Assembly: GCA_002343715.1 (NCBI GenBank) | Contig: DDSA01000275.1 | Location: forward strand, 1-34,988 | From: Phycisphaerales bacterium UBA2402 | GTDB lineage: Bacteria > Planctomycetota > Phycisphaerae > Phycisphaerales > UBA1924 | Length of the DNA stretch: 34,988 nt | Direction of reading: 5' to 3' | In this document: one piece after another, positions 8,896 through 17,839 of the stretch | Position numbering within the stretch: the stretch's first letter is position 1 | Layout: each line of letters opens with the position of its first letter | Notes under the pieces: model-generated | What the model saw: the letters and a program-made list of their open reading frames with translations, nothing else | What the model was told of the DNA's origin: nothing | Database searches by the model: none | Position numbers and translations under genes: made by a program

Positions 8896-9315
8896 ATGTC
8901 GCCAGGCGCGCCGGGACCGGATCGGTATCTCGCGTCCGCGGGGCTCCCGCCGCGGCAGTCTTCACGGGTGGGGCGGTTGTGGCGTGCGGCTTCGGCTCTG
9001 CCGGGAGTGACGTGCGGTTCGTACGGGCTGGGGCACGCCCGGTTCATCGTGGGGCGGAAGACCTTCGCGTACATCCTGAACAACCACCACCACGATGGTC
9101 TCTTGTGCCTGTGCGTAAAGTCCACGATGACGCGGCAACTCGAACTGACCCGCGCCGATCCCGATGCGTACCGGGTGCCGGCGTACCTCGGGCATCAGGG
9201 GTGGGTATCGATCCGGCTTGATCGTGCGAAGTTTGACCGGGTCGCCGCCGCGGGGTTGCTCGCCGAGGCCTGTGCGCTGCAAGCACCACGGCGGAAGGTC
9301 GCGCGCGGCGTCTGA
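8896..9315 (+). CDS. MmcQ/YjbR-like protein
   Basis: A 139-residue protein of the MmcQ/YjbR fold (PF04237-like, CyaY-like alpha/beta), a family annotated as DNA-binding but with no firmly known role. Features seen: FIVGRKTFAYILNNHH, GLLCLCVKS, then the family hallmark YRVPAYLGHQGWVSIRLD and the closing LLAEACALQAPRR. The first 25 residues are a Pro/Gly-rich, probably disordered leader. No convincing ribosome site precedes the ATG at 8896. No other ATG or GTG gives a better N-terminus before the conserved region, so the start is tentative. The gene lies 22 bp before the rRNA methyltransferase gene and could share its transcript. Confidence 0.75.
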   Translation: MSPGAPGPDRYLASAGLPPRQSSRVGRLWRAASALPGVTCGSYGLGHARFIVGRKTFAYILNNHHHDGLLCLCVKSTMTRQLELTRADPDAYRVPAYLGHQGWVSIRLDRAKFDRVAAAGLLAEACALQAPRRKVARGV

Positions 9316-9337
9316 CCGCTCACTACCCTTGTTGCCG

Positions 9338-10750
9338 GTGAGCAAGCCCGCACAACGAAAGCCCGGCCTCGGCGGTCCGAAACCTCAAGGAGCGCCCGCG
9401 CCCGGCGCGCGGGCCGCGGCGCTCGCCCGGCTTCTTCGGCTCGCGGAGTCCTACCCCGATCTTCCGCTCGGCGAAGCCCGGTACCCGGGCCTCTCGCCCA
9501 GGGATGCGGCCCTCGCCCACGCCATCGTGGACGCGGCGGTGCGTCGCTGGATCACGCTCGAAGCGATCGTTCAATCCCGGCTCGACCGTCCCTTCATCGA
9601 AGTCGATGCGCCGGTTCGCGCGGCGCTGCTGGGCGGAGCGGCCCAGATGCTCTTTCTTGACAAGGTGCCGCCCCACGCGGCGATCTTCGAGACCGTCGAA
9701 TGGGTGAAGAGCCATCAGGCGAACGCGGGCGGCTTTGTCAACGGCGTTTTGCGGGCGGTGTCCCGACTGCTGTATGGTGTCTCGACCGACGCGATGCCCG
9801 CCAAGACGCGCCGGGACGCGTGGACGGACCAGCGCGATGAGGTGCCCCTCGCTTCCGGCGGTGCGCTCGCCTTGCACGCGGCGATCCTGCCGTCGGATCT
9901 TCACCAACGATGGGCCATCGCCACCAGCCACCCAACGGCGCTCGTGAAGCGCTGGGCGGGGGGACTGGGGGAAACCGCGACTCGTGACCTGCTGCAACAC
10001 AACCTGATCGACGATCCGCCCACGACGATGAACGTAGCCCACGCCGCGGCGGACCTTCCCGCGGCGTGCAAACCGCACGATGTCCCTGGTTGCCGTGTCT
10101 GGGGCGGCTCGCGCGAGGACCTTGCGGCGATCCTTGCGGCACGGACTGATGTGTGGGTGCAGGACGCGGCCTCGACACTGGCGGTGAGGGACGCCGCGGG
10201 ACTGTCGCCCTCGCTGGTCATCGATCTGTGCGCCGGGCGGGGTACGAAGACGCGCCAACTCGCCGCGACGTTCCCGCACGCGGAGATCATCGCGTCCGAC
10301 CCCGATTCGCTGCGCAGCACCGATCTGCGCGGGGTGGCCGCGTCGTGCGGGCGGGTGCGCATCGTGCCCCCGGCGGCCCTGCGTGAGCAGTTCGCGGGCC
10401 GGGCCGACCTGGTGCTCGCGGATGTTCCATGCACGAACACGGGCGTCCTGCCCCGCCGCTGCGAGGCGAGGTACCGCTGGTCGCGGGATCAACTCGATCG
10501 CCTCATCGCGCTGCAGCGCACGATCATCGCCGATGCCGCGGTCCTGCTCGCTCCCGGCGGCACGCTGGTCTACGCCACGTGCAGCATCGAGCGTGAGGAG
10601 AACGAGGATCAGGTCGCGTGGGCCGCGGGCCTTGGGTTCAGCGCTCGAACAGTGCGTCGCACGATGCCCGTGGGAATGCCGGGCGGGCCGGAGGCGCGGT
10701 ATCACGACGGTGCTTTCAGCGCGGTGATGGATCGGGGAGGGGGCGGCTGA
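9338..10750 (+). CDS. RsmB/Sun-type 16S rRNA (cytosine-C5) methyltransferase
   Basis: A 470-residue protein with an N-terminal NusB-like RNA-binding domain (about 25-145, including YPGLSPRDAALAHAIV and GGFVNGVLRAV) and a C-terminal Rossmann methyltransferase domain (about 240-465). AdoMet-binding motif I is LCAGRGTKT (297-305). Motif IV is DVPCTNTG, with Cys365 as the general-assist cysteine. Motif VI is YATCSIEREENE, with Cys415 as the catalytic nucleophile. Together these give the two-cysteine m5C mechanism of the RsmB/NOP2 family; the classical RsmB target is C967 of 16S rRNA in E. coli. The N-terminal 24 residues are a basic, Pro/Gly-rich extension. The start is a GTG with no clear Shine-Dalgarno sequence, so it is uncertain. 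The stop lies 3 bp before the DUF58 gene, suggesting co-transcription. Confidence 0.92.
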   Translation: MSKPAQRKPGLGGPKPQGAPAPGARAAALARLLRLAESYPDLPLGEARYPGLSPRDAALAHAIVDAAVRRWITLEAIVQSRLDRPFIEVDAPVRAALLGGAAQMLFLDKVPPHAAIFETVEWVKSHQANAGGFVNGVLRAVSRLLYGVSTDAMPAKTRRDAWTDQRDEVPLASGGALALHAAILPSDLHQRWAIATSHPTALVKRWAGGLGETATRDLLQHNLIDDPPTTMNVAHAAADLPAACKPHDVPGCRVWGGSREDLAAILAARTDVWVQDAASTLAVRDAAGLSPSLVIDLCAGRGTKTRQLAATFPHAEIIASDPDSLRSTDLRGVAASCGRVRIVPPAALREQFAGRADLVLADVPCTNTGVLPRRCEARYRWSRDQLDRLIALQRTIIADAAVLLAPGGTLVYATCSIEREENEDQVAWAAGLGFSARTVRRTMPVGMPGGPEARYHDGAFSAVMDRGGGG

Positions 10751-10753
10751 ACG

Positions 10754-11743
10754 ATGCTCATCGGGCAATCGACCACACCCCGGCCGACGACGATCGAGCA
10801 GTTGCTCGGTGCCCAGACGATCGCGCGGTTGGACCGGCTCGACCTGCTGAGCCGAAAGATTCTCTCGGGCACGCTTCCGGGGGAGCGCCGCAGCAAGCGC
10901 CGGGGCCGCAGCGTTGAGTTCGATGATTTCCGCGACTACACCCCCGGCGATGACCTGCGTCACATCGACTGGAACATCTACGCCCGCCTCGACCGCCTTT
11001 TCATCAAACTCTTCCGCGAGGAGCAGGACCTGTCGCTGCACCTGGTGGTGGACGCGACAGCGTCGATGGACGCGGGCAACCCGAACAAACTGGTCTACGC
11101 CCACGGGCTGGCCATGGCCCTGGCGTACGTGGGCGTGGTCAATCAGAATCGGGTGAGCGTGAGCACGTTCGATGCACCCGGGCCTGGCCGACCGGCGGTG
11201 CGGGCGTTGATGCCCGTGCGAGGGCGGACGGCGGTGCGGCGCATCGGCGGATTCCTGCTGGAGGGGTTACGCGAAACGCGCTCGCCGGGCGGGGGCGCGG
11301 ATCCCGGCGAGGTGCTCGTCACAGCACTGCGGGCCGCGGCGAGGACCAACGCGGGACGCGGCATCGTTGTGGTGATCTCGGACTTTCTGTGCCCAAGCGG
11401 GTGCGCCCCGGGCCTTGCGTATCTGGGCGCGGCGTGCATGAGCGGGGTTATGGATGCGTACTGCGTTCAGGTGAACAGCCCCGGCGAGGCGGACCCGGAG
11501 CAGGAGGCGGCGGCCGGACTCTTCGGCGACCTGCGCCTGACCGATGCCGAGACGGGCCGGGCGGCGGAGGTCACGGTGACGCCTGATTCGGTGCGTGACT
11601 ATCGGGCGGCGCGTGCCGCGTATAAGGATGCCCTCCACGCCGAATGTGCATCGCGGGGCATCGCGCATGCCGAAGTCTCGACCCGGACGCCGATCGAAGC
11701 GTTGGTGCTTGGAACGCTGCGTCGGGGCGGGTTGTTGCGATAA
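10754..11743 (+). CDS. DUF58 domain protein (von Willebrand-like)
   Basis: A 329-residue protein. The DUF58 signature is clear at about 55-92: EFDDFRDYTPGDDLRHIDWN, then YARLDRLFIKLFREEQ. A von Willebrand factor A-like fold follows, with a partly preserved metal-site motif DATASMDAG (DxSxS-like) near 100-108 and a later IVVVISDFLCP strand. Proteins of this kind usually work with a MoxR AAA-ATPase in chaperone-like or envelope-maturation systems, but no MoxR or VWA partner gene is in the window. No transmembrane helix is seen, unlike many longer DUF58 proteins. The start has a GGGAGGGGGC ribosome site overlapping the end of the methyltransferase gene, 3 bp before, so translation is probably coupled. 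Confidence 0.88.
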   Translation: MLIGQSTTPRPTTIEQLLGAQTIARLDRLDLLSRKILSGTLPGERRSKRRGRSVEFDDFRDYTPGDDLRHIDWNIYARLDRLFIKLFREEQDLSLHLVVDATASMDAGNPNKLVYAHGLAMALAYVGVVNQNRVSVSTFDAPGPGRPAVRALMPVRGRTAVRRIGGFLLEGLRETRSPGGGADPGEVLVTALRAAARTNAGRGIVVVISDFLCPSGCAPGLAYLGAACMSGVMDAYCVQVNSPGEADPEQEAAAGLFGDLRLTDAETGRAAEVTVTPDSVRDYRAARAAYKDALHAECASRGIAHAEVSTRTPIEALVLGTLRRGGLLR

Positions 11744-11860
11744 CCATGTGCCGTGGGATGGGTGTTGATCGAACGTAACTCCGGGCCGCGGACCCTACAC
11801 TTTGATCGCGGGGGCCGATGACGGTGAGATCCGCAGAGGAGCACCGACGGTGCCTGTCGC

Positions 11861-14800
11861 ATGAGCGATGACCGCTTTCAACTCGTCATGCGTACCTTCG
11901 AGCGAGCGCTCGAGTTGGATGCCGCCGCGCGAGACGAGTTCCTGGAGCGCGAGGTCGGTCACGAGCCGGAAGTCTTCAAGGAAGTCAGGGCGCTTCTGGC
12001 CCACCACGAGTCCGACGGGTCGCGAGTCGCCACCGGGGTCGGCCTCGCGGCGGTCGGGCCTCCGTCCGCGGCGTGTGCCGCGTCCGACGCTCCCGCACTC
12101 CCGGTGTTGACGGGCAACTACCGCATCCTCCGCACCATCGGCGAAGGCGGCATGGGCATTGTGTTTGAAGCCGAGCAGTCCTTCCCGCGCCGGCGCGTGG
12201 CGCTCAAGGCGGTGCGTCCGGGCTTCGCGAGCCGCGGCCTGCTCAACCGATTCCGCAACGAAGTGGAACTGCTGGGCCGTCTCCAGCACCCCGGCATCGC
12301 GCAGTTGTACGAAGCGGGCATCGCCGATGAACTCTCGCCGGATCAGGCGTTCTTTGCGATGGAACTGGTCGACGGCCCGCCGCTGACCCGCTATGTGCGC
12401 GAGCACAACCCGCCGACCGCCGTGCGCTGGGAGCTGCTGCTGCGCGTGGCCGAGGCCGTGCAGCACGCGCACCAGCGGGGCGTGATTCACCGCGACCTCA
12501 AGCCCGGGAACATCCTGGTGGGTTCCGATGGGAACCCGAAAGTCGTGGACTTCGGCATCGCCCGGGCCTCGGAGGAGGGCGCTGCATCGATGGCGACCCG
12601 TACAGGGCAACTCATCGGCACGCCCTCGTACATGAGCCCGGAGCAGATGCGCGGCGACGTGGTGGACACCCGCAGCGACGTGTACGCGCTGGGCGTGGTG
12701 GCGTTTGAACTTCTGACGGGCCATCTCCCCTTTGATCTGACGAACAAGGGGATGGACGAGGCCTCCCGGATCATCCGAGAGGACGAGGCCCCACCCCTCT
12801 CCCGGGTTGATCGGGCGCTCAGGGGCGACGGGGAAGTGATCGTCGCCAAGTGCCTGTCGAAGGAACCGGATCGGCGGTATGCCAGCGCGGGCGAACTGGC
12901 CGAGGACATCCGGAGGCTGCTCGCCGGCGATGCCATTCTGGCTCGTCGGGACTCGGCGATGTACGTGCTGCGCAAGCAGGTGAGGCGTCACCGAACGGCG
13001 GCGCGGCTGATCGTGCTCGGGGCGGTGGCGCTCGTGGCCTTCGCGGTCTATGCCTCGATCAACGCCGAGCGGCAGCGTCACCTCGCCGAGACGGCGACCC
13101 TCGCGCGGGAGCAAGAACGCATCGCCAAGGAGCGCGCGCTGGAGGCCTCACGCGCGGCCCTCGCCGCGCGCGCCGAGGCCGAGGCCGAACTGGCGCAAGC
13201 GCAGATCGAGAGAGGCAGGATCGAGGCGGCCAACGGGAATCTGTCGCTCGCGGAAGACATGCTCTGGCGGGCCCACTTCGCGGATCCCGCCTCGCCTTCG
13301 GCCCGATGGGGCGTGTGGGAGTTGTACGACCGCATTCCCTCGGCGTGGGTCGTGCAGGGGCCTGCCGCGAACACGACGGCCTCGGTCTCCGCCGATCAGC
13401 GTCGCTTCGCGTGGCCGACCTCGAACGGCCTTGTATCGGTCTGGGACACCCGTTCCGGCGATCCGGTCGCCACGCTGCTGGCGCCCGGCGGGACAGCGCC
13501 AGCCGTGGCGATCTCGCCCGAAGGGGATCAGGTCTTTGTGCTCAGCGCGCGCGGCGGGTCATACTTGTTGCCGGTCGAGGGTCCGGGGGTGTCGATCGCG
13601 CTCGAGGACGTGACCGCCCAACGTGTCGCGGCGTATCGACCGGATGGTGCGCTTCTCGCCACCGCTGGGGATGACCGGATCCTTCGGCTCGTGGATCCTC
13701 GCCGTGGTGAGGTGGTGCGGTCGTGGGAGATCTCGGGCACGCCGCGGCACATGGCATTCAGCCACGACGGGGCCCTGCTGGCGGTGGGGAGCAGCACGGC
13801 CGCGGCAGGCCCGGCGGTGTCGGTGTGGAATGTGGCGGACGGTGCGTTGGTCGCCGATCTCTCGTCTCTGGGTTTGCCCATGGTGTGCGCCATGACGTTT
13901 TTTCCTCGAACGCATCGGTTGGCGCTCGGGCAGGTCGGCGGCCCGATCTGGTATTGGGAGCCGGGAGCGACGGGATTGACCGCGGCGCGGCACCCGCTGG
14001 CCGCGGACGCGAGGATCCTGAGTCCGGCGTCCGATGGTCGGAGCATCTACGCGGGCACGCTCGACCGTCCCTACCTGGTCGATGTTTCGGGTGAGCGGGA
14101 GAACCGCCGGATGGCCCGGCATCGGTTCCATGTCCAGGCGGTCGCCTGGCACGGAGAAGATGATGTCACGCTGTTGACGGCCGACGGCGCGATGAGGCGG
14201 ATGAGCCTTTCCACGAACGCGTCGGCCTCGCGGATCCCGGGGTTTCAGAACTGGTGCTTCTCGGTGGCCTATTCGCCGGATGGTTCGCGGTTAGCGGTGG
14301 GGACGGGCAACAGCCTGGTGGACGTGATCGACTCGCGGAGCCGGGCGCTGGTGTCTCGATGGACGAGCGACGTGAAGAACTTCCGCACGCGTCAGGTTCG
14401 CTTTCTCGATGATGATCGGCTGCTCGCATCGGGCCATGACGGCGTGGTGCGCATCATCGACGCCGCGTCCGGTCGGGAACTGCACGCCATGCCCGGGGAC
14501 CGTGACGAACTCTTCTCGCTCGCGGTGACGCCGGATCGGTCGCTGGCCGCGGCGGGTCACGCCAACCGCATCACCCGGATCTTCGATCTCCGTACGCAGG
14601 AGCCGGTCGCGGTGCTGCCGACCCTGGAGAAGCGGATCGAAGGGCTGGACTTCTCTCCCGATGGGAAACTGCTCGCCGTCTCGGGGCTGTGGCGGGGCGT
14701 GGTCATCTGGGATGTGGTTGCATCAACGATCGTGCAGCGTGTTGAGGCGAAGTCTCAGCCCTGGGCCGTGGCTTTCGCGCCCGCGGGCGATCGGCTCTAT

Positions 14801-15166
14801 GTGACGACGCAGGCGGGCACGATCGAGGCATACTCCACGACGGACTGGTCGCGCGTGCGCTCCGTGCACGGGCACCAGCGCCTCATCCCCGCGCTGGCTG
14901 TCAGCCCCGATGGACGGCTGATTGCTACCGGTGGTGAGGACGCGATTCTCAAGGTGTGGGATGCGGCGACGCTGCGCAATCTGGCCTCGTTCGACACCGA
15001 GGGCGTCGTGATCGTCTCGATGGCGTTCTCGTCCGATTCGCGCCGCCTGGCCGCGGCATCGGCGAACCGGTTCGTGGTCGAGTACGACCTGGGCGCTGCC
15101 GATCGTCGGATCGCGGCCCATCGCGTGTTTCACCTGCGGCGGCTGGGACTTCCCGCTCCGCGGTAG
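11861..15166 (+). CDS. Hanks-type Ser/Thr protein kinase with WD40 propeller
   Basis: A 1101-residue membrane kinase. Helical leader 1-85. Kinase domain about 87-355: glycine loop IGEGGMGIVF (93-102), Lys116 in VALK, HRDLKPGN (210-217), DFG (230-232), GTPSYMSPEQ (253-262). Transmembrane helix about 380-400, then an Ala/Glu-rich coiled coil (about 402-455). From about 500 to the end, WD40-type blades recur (LVSVWDTRSG, VSVWNVADG, AILKVWDAATLRNL), with the phrases FSPDGKLLAVSG and VSPDGRLIATGG. The propeller would sit on the far side of the membrane as a sensor or binding platform. Unlike the first kinase, no sigma-factor gene adjoins it. The leader resembles that of the 1473-3842 kinase (VRSLL/VRALL and surrounding residues), so they belong to one family with swapped C-terminal modules. 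A GC hairpin without a T-tract (15176-15199) follows the stop. Confidence 0.93.
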   Translation: MSDDRFQLVMRTFERALELDAAARDEFLEREVGHEPEVFKEVRALLAHHESDGSRVATGVGLAAVGPPSAACAASDAPALPVLTGNYRILRTIGEGGMGIVFEAEQSFPRRRVALKAVRPGFASRGLLNRFRNEVELLGRLQHPGIAQLYEAGIADELSPDQAFFAMELVDGPPLTRYVREHNPPTAVRWELLLRVAEAVQHAHQRGVIHRDLKPGNILVGSDGNPKVVDFGIARASEEGAASMATRTGQLIGTPSYMSPEQMRGDVVDTRSDVYALGVVAFELLTGHLPFDLTNKGMDEASRIIREDEAPPLSRVDRALRGDGEVIVAKCLSKEPDRRYASAGELAEDIRRLLAGDAILARRDSAMYVLRKQVRRHRTAARLIVLGAVALVAFAVYASINAERQRHLAETATLAREQERIAKERALEASRAALAARAEAEAELAQAQIERGRIEAANGNLSLAEDMLWRAHFADPASPSARWGVWELYDRIPSAWVVQGPAANTTASVSADQRRFAWPTSNGLVSVWDTRSGDPVATLLAPGGTAPAVAISPEGDQVFVLSARGGSYLLPVEGPGVSIALEDVTAQRVAAYRPDGALLATAGDDRILRLVDPRRGEVVRSWEISGTPRHMAFSHDGALLAVGSSTAAAGPAVSVWNVADGALVADLSSLGLPMVCAMTFFPRTHRLALGQVGGPIWYWEPGATGLTAARHPLAADARILSPASDGRSIYAGTLDRPYLVDVSGERENRRMARHRFHVQAVAWHGEDDVTLLTADGAMRRMSLSTNASASRIPGFQNWCFSVAYSPDGSRLAVGTGNSLVDVIDSRSRALVSRWTSDVKNFRTRQVRFLDDDRLLASGHDGVVRIIDAASGRELHAMPGDRDELFSLAVTPDRSLAAAGHANRITRIFDLRTQEPVAVLPTLEKRIEGLDFSPDGKLLAVSGLWRGVVIWDVVASTIVQRVEAKSQPWAVAFAPAGDRLYVTTQAGTIEAYSTTDWSRVRSVHGHQRLIPALAVSPDGRLIATGGEDAILKVWDAATLRNLASFDTEGVVIVSMAFSSDSRRLAAASANRFVVEYDLGAADRRIAAHRVFHLRRLGLPAPR

Positions 15167-15291
15167 CCATGCACTCGCCGGAATCGGGGAGAGCCGGCGC
15201 ACCGCGCGACAGGTGATCGCGGAGCGGCTAGCATCGGAGGTTGGTCCGCGCGAGTCGCGGGCGATGCTCGTGGGCAGGAGAAGCTCAACAC

Positions 15292-16677
15292 ATGGGACTG
15301 ATCGCGACATGGCGGAGCAGGAGGATGATGCCCGCGCTGATCGAGCGCGAGAACGGCTATCGCGCGAACTTCTCGCCCGAACAGCGGCTGGCCTGGCAAC
15401 TGGATCGTGTGAACGAGAACTGGCTCGTGCAGCAGGAACGCATCCCCGCGTACCGCGATGCGGTGCGTTCGGGGGCGCTTCCCGGCAGGTTCGAGAGCAT
15501 GGCGCAGTTCTGCGAACTCGTGCCGCCTACGACGAAGAAAATGGTCCAGACCCAGATGGACCGCCTGAGCGACCCGTCACGACCTGAGGATTTCGCGTAC
15601 ACCACCGGGGGGTCCACCGGCGAACCGACGAAGTTCCCGTTCTGGAATAGCGAGCACCGCCACTCGATCCCGGATCGATGGATGTGCCGCCGCTGGTACG
15701 GCGTGCAGCCGGATGACAAGCTCTTTATGATCTGGGGCCACAGCCATCTGCTCGGGTCGGGCGTCAAGGGCAAGGTGAAGGGGCAATGGCGCGTGTGGAA
15801 GGACCGGGCGCTGGGGTACTACCGATTCTCGGCGTATCAACTCGACCCCGACAAACTCCGTCGAGCGTGCGATGAGATGCTTCGTTACCGGCCGGCGTAC
15901 ATGGTCTGCTACAGCGCCGCGCTGGATTATTTCTGCCGCGTCAACGAGGACCGGGCCAAGGACCTGCACGCGTTGAAACTCAAGATGGCGGTGGGGACGG
16001 GAGAGAGTTTCCCGTTCGACGACAGCCCCCAGTGGGTGAACAGGACGCTGGGTTGCCGGTGCGCGATGGAGTACGGCAGCGTCGAGACGAGCATCATGGG
16101 CTTCAGCGTGCCCGAGACCCGTGGCCTGGGGGCGTTCGATCTCTTCTGGCGCAGTTACTTCATCGAGGCGGGCGAGGGCGGGCCATCGGGCGGGAGGGGG
16201 ATCCGGATCACCAGCCTCTTCCCCAAGAAGTTCCCGCTGATCCGCTACGAGATCGGGGACGAGGTCACCATGTTCGATGAGGATGCGCCCCTGGGGCTTT
16301 CCCGCGTCAGGCGGATCGTGGGCAAGACGCTCTCCTTCGTCACGCTGGCGGATGGGACCAAGGTCCACTCGGTCGCTTTCGAGCATTCCATCCGCACCGT
16401 GCCGGGGGTCGAGCGGTTCCAACTGGTCAGCAAGGGAGGCGCGATCACGCTCAAGGTCATTGCTCCGACCGCCGACCGACAGAAGGCCGTTGCCGCGATT
16501 CACGCATTGATGTTCAAAATTCACCCGAGTTTGGCCACGGCGGAAATTGAGTTCACCGACCAACTCATCCAGACCGTCGCGGGAAAAACCCCGATGGTCA
16601 TCGTGGACCGATCGCACCTGGGGGTCGGGCAGACCGAACAGGCCATGTTTGCATCAGGCGGAGGAACGTCGAGATGA
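15292..16677 (+). CDS. PaaK/CapK-like adenylate-forming enzyme
   Basis: A 461-residue ANL-superfamily protein resembling phenylacetate-CoA ligase (PaaK) and CapK. The AMP-binding P-loop is YTTGGSTGEPTKFPF (103-117). The adenine/acid-site motif is AMEYGSVETS (258-267). The hinge-side motif RYEIGDEV lies at about 318-325, and a C-terminal small domain (about 350-450) contains VAFEHSIRTVPGVERFQL. Such enzymes activate a carboxylic acid as its acyl-AMP and often pass it to CoA. The acid is not predictable here, because no CoA-pathway or polysaccharide gene lies nearby. The N-terminal FSPEQRLAWQLDRVNENW block is typical of the CapK-like branch, where members modify exopolysaccharide or lipid. The start has a GGAGAA ribosome site 12 bp upstream. 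A second ATG pair at about 15328 is less likely because its AGGAGG is too close. Confidence 0.8.
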   Translation: MGLIATWRSRRMMPALIERENGYRANFSPEQRLAWQLDRVNENWLVQQERIPAYRDAVRSGALPGRFESMAQFCELVPPTTKKMVQTQMDRLSDPSRPEDFAYTTGGSTGEPTKFPFWNSEHRHSIPDRWMCRRWYGVQPDDKLFMIWGHSHLLGSGVKGKVKGQWRVWKDRALGYYRFSAYQLDPDKLRRACDEMLRYRPAYMVCYSAALDYFCRVNEDRAKDLHALKLKMAVGTGESFPFDDSPQWVNRTLGCRCAMEYGSVETSIMGFSVPETRGLGAFDLFWRSYFIEAGEGGPSGGRGIRITSLFPKKFPLIRYEIGDEVTMFDEDAPLGLSRVRRIVGKTLSFVTLADGTKVHSVAFEHSIRTVPGVERFQLVSKGGAITLKVIAPTADRQKAVAAIHALMFKIHPSLATAEIEFTDQLIQTVAGKTPMVIVDRSHLGVGQTEQAMFASGGGTSR

Positions 16678-16882
16678 CGTAGTTCCATCGATTCAGCGTA
16701 CTGAAACCCATACGGGGCTTTGTGTTTGGTATGCAGTAGGATTTAGGACCCGCGCGTTTCGACAACATTCATGACGAGCGCCTATCATTTTGGCCCGTCG
16801 CCCGACGGACCCGCCGCGTGGCGGACAAAGCCGGGCCTGACTCAAGACCATGACGGAGCGGCCTTGCGAGGCCGATCAGACG

Positions 16883-17125
16883 ATGAGCAAGTTTGCACGA
16901 TTCGGTCCGGTTCAGAAATCCTCAGTCACGACCAAGAGCGCCAAGGGCGTGGTCCACGTGGATTGGAAGGACGTCGAGAACCTCCGCAAGTTGATGAGCC
17001 CCAACGGCAAGATCATGGGCCGCAAGCGACTGGCCACCTCGGCCCGCGAGCAGCGCATGGTCGCCCAGGCGATCAAGCGCGCCCGGTTCATGGCCCTGCT
17101 GCCGTACACCAGCGCGACGCTGTAA
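16883..17125 (+). CDS. rpsR: 30S ribosomal protein S18
   Basis: An 80-residue ribosomal protein recognised from the S18 core VDWKDVENLRKLMSPNGKIM, the basic stretch GRKRL, then REQRMVAQAIKRARFMALLP and a YTS-type end. S18 binds S6 and the central domain of 16S rRNA in the platform of the small subunit. The start at 16883 (MSKFARFG) gives a normal length; an in-frame ATG 11 codons earlier would add a non-conserved leader. The ribosome site is weak. The N-terminus lacks the Cys-rich zinc-binding type seen in some S18 forms. Its usual partners rpsF, ssb and rplI are absent on both sides. The 205-bp upstream space is relatively AT-rich around 16721-16748 and probably contains the promoter. A 7-bp GC stem with a 12-nt loop (17137-17162) follows the stop and could attenuate read-through. 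Confidence 0.93.
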   Translation: MSKFARFGPVQKSSVTTKSAKGVVHVDWKDVENLRKLMSPNGKIMGRKRLATSAREQRMVAQAIKRARFMALLPYTSATL

Positions 17126-17188
17126 TCCGTTCACAGCGCGGCGGAGATGTGCGAACGCCGCGTTGATCGACGGGGAGGCTGTTCTCGC

Positions 17189-17713
17189 ATGGATCTGCTC
17201 CTCAAAGCCCCCATCTACCGCGATTACGCGGCGCTGTTGTCGCGCCACGACCTGTCGCCTGAGCGCCCCGCGCCCACGCGTGACCGGGGCGAGTCCATGC
17301 GCCGCGCCATCGACCTCTTGTGGGGCGGGGTCGGATCGTTGGGGATCTCGTGGATCGGGTTCTATGTCCTTGAGGGCGACTCGATGGTGCTGGTCTGCCG
17401 CGAGCCCAAGCCCGCCTGCTCGCCCATCGGGCTGCACGGCATGTGCGGGCGGGGTGTGCGCGAGGCACACCCGCTCATCATCGCCGATGTGCGCACGCTC
17501 GGTGAGAACTACGTGGCGTGCGATCCCAGGGACCAGTCCGAGTTGGTCATCCCGCTCCTCGACGATGCGGGCCGGTGCGATGCGGTGCTCGATGCGGACA
17601 GTTACGAAGTCGGCGCGTTCGATGAGCACGACGCGTTCGGGATGAGCAAGGTGCTGGTGTCGCTGGGGCTGGCATCGCCTCACTTGCTGACCCGCATGCC
17701 CCTGCGGCTGTGA
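17189..17713 (+). CDS. GAF-domain protein, probable free methionine-(R)-sulfoxide reductase
   Basis: A 174-residue single GAF domain. The stretch SWIGFYVLEGDSMVL is followed by three cysteines in the positions used by fRMsr (MsrC): Cys77 in KPACSPIG, Cys86 in HGMCGRGV and Cys111 in YVACDPRDQSELVIPL. The family reduces free methionine-R-sulfoxide with thioredoxin as reductant, and all three catalytic or resolving cysteines appear kept, so activity is plausible. The start at 17189 has a GGGGAGG site about 10 bp upstream. The gene follows rpsR by 63 bp on the same strand. An alternative is a cysteine-bearing GAF sensor, but the short, one-domain length argues for the enzyme. Confidence 0.8.
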   Translation: MDLLLKAPIYRDYAALLSRHDLSPERPAPTRDRGESMRRAIDLLWGGVGSLGISWIGFYVLEGDSMVLVCREPKPACSPIGLHGMCGRGVREAHPLIIADVRTLGENYVACDPRDQSELVIPLLDDAGRCDAVLDADSYEVGAFDEHDAFGMSKVLVSLGLASPHLLTRMPLRL

Positions 17714-17839
17714 GCCTGCGGGCCGCACACCGTGCGCGAGTTTGTGATGCCCATTCTGCGCGCTGTCGATCCAGCCACGCCGATCGTGTAGGATTGTCGT
17801 CCTCGTTCCATTCACGGCGGGGGCAAGGAGGGATCGGCG

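Noticed and set aside
16731..16748. TAGGAT before rpsR and again at 17789 before the peptidase as a shared -10 box
   Set aside because: Neither copy has a usable -35 hexamer at the expected distance, and two short matches are not enough in a 35-kb window.
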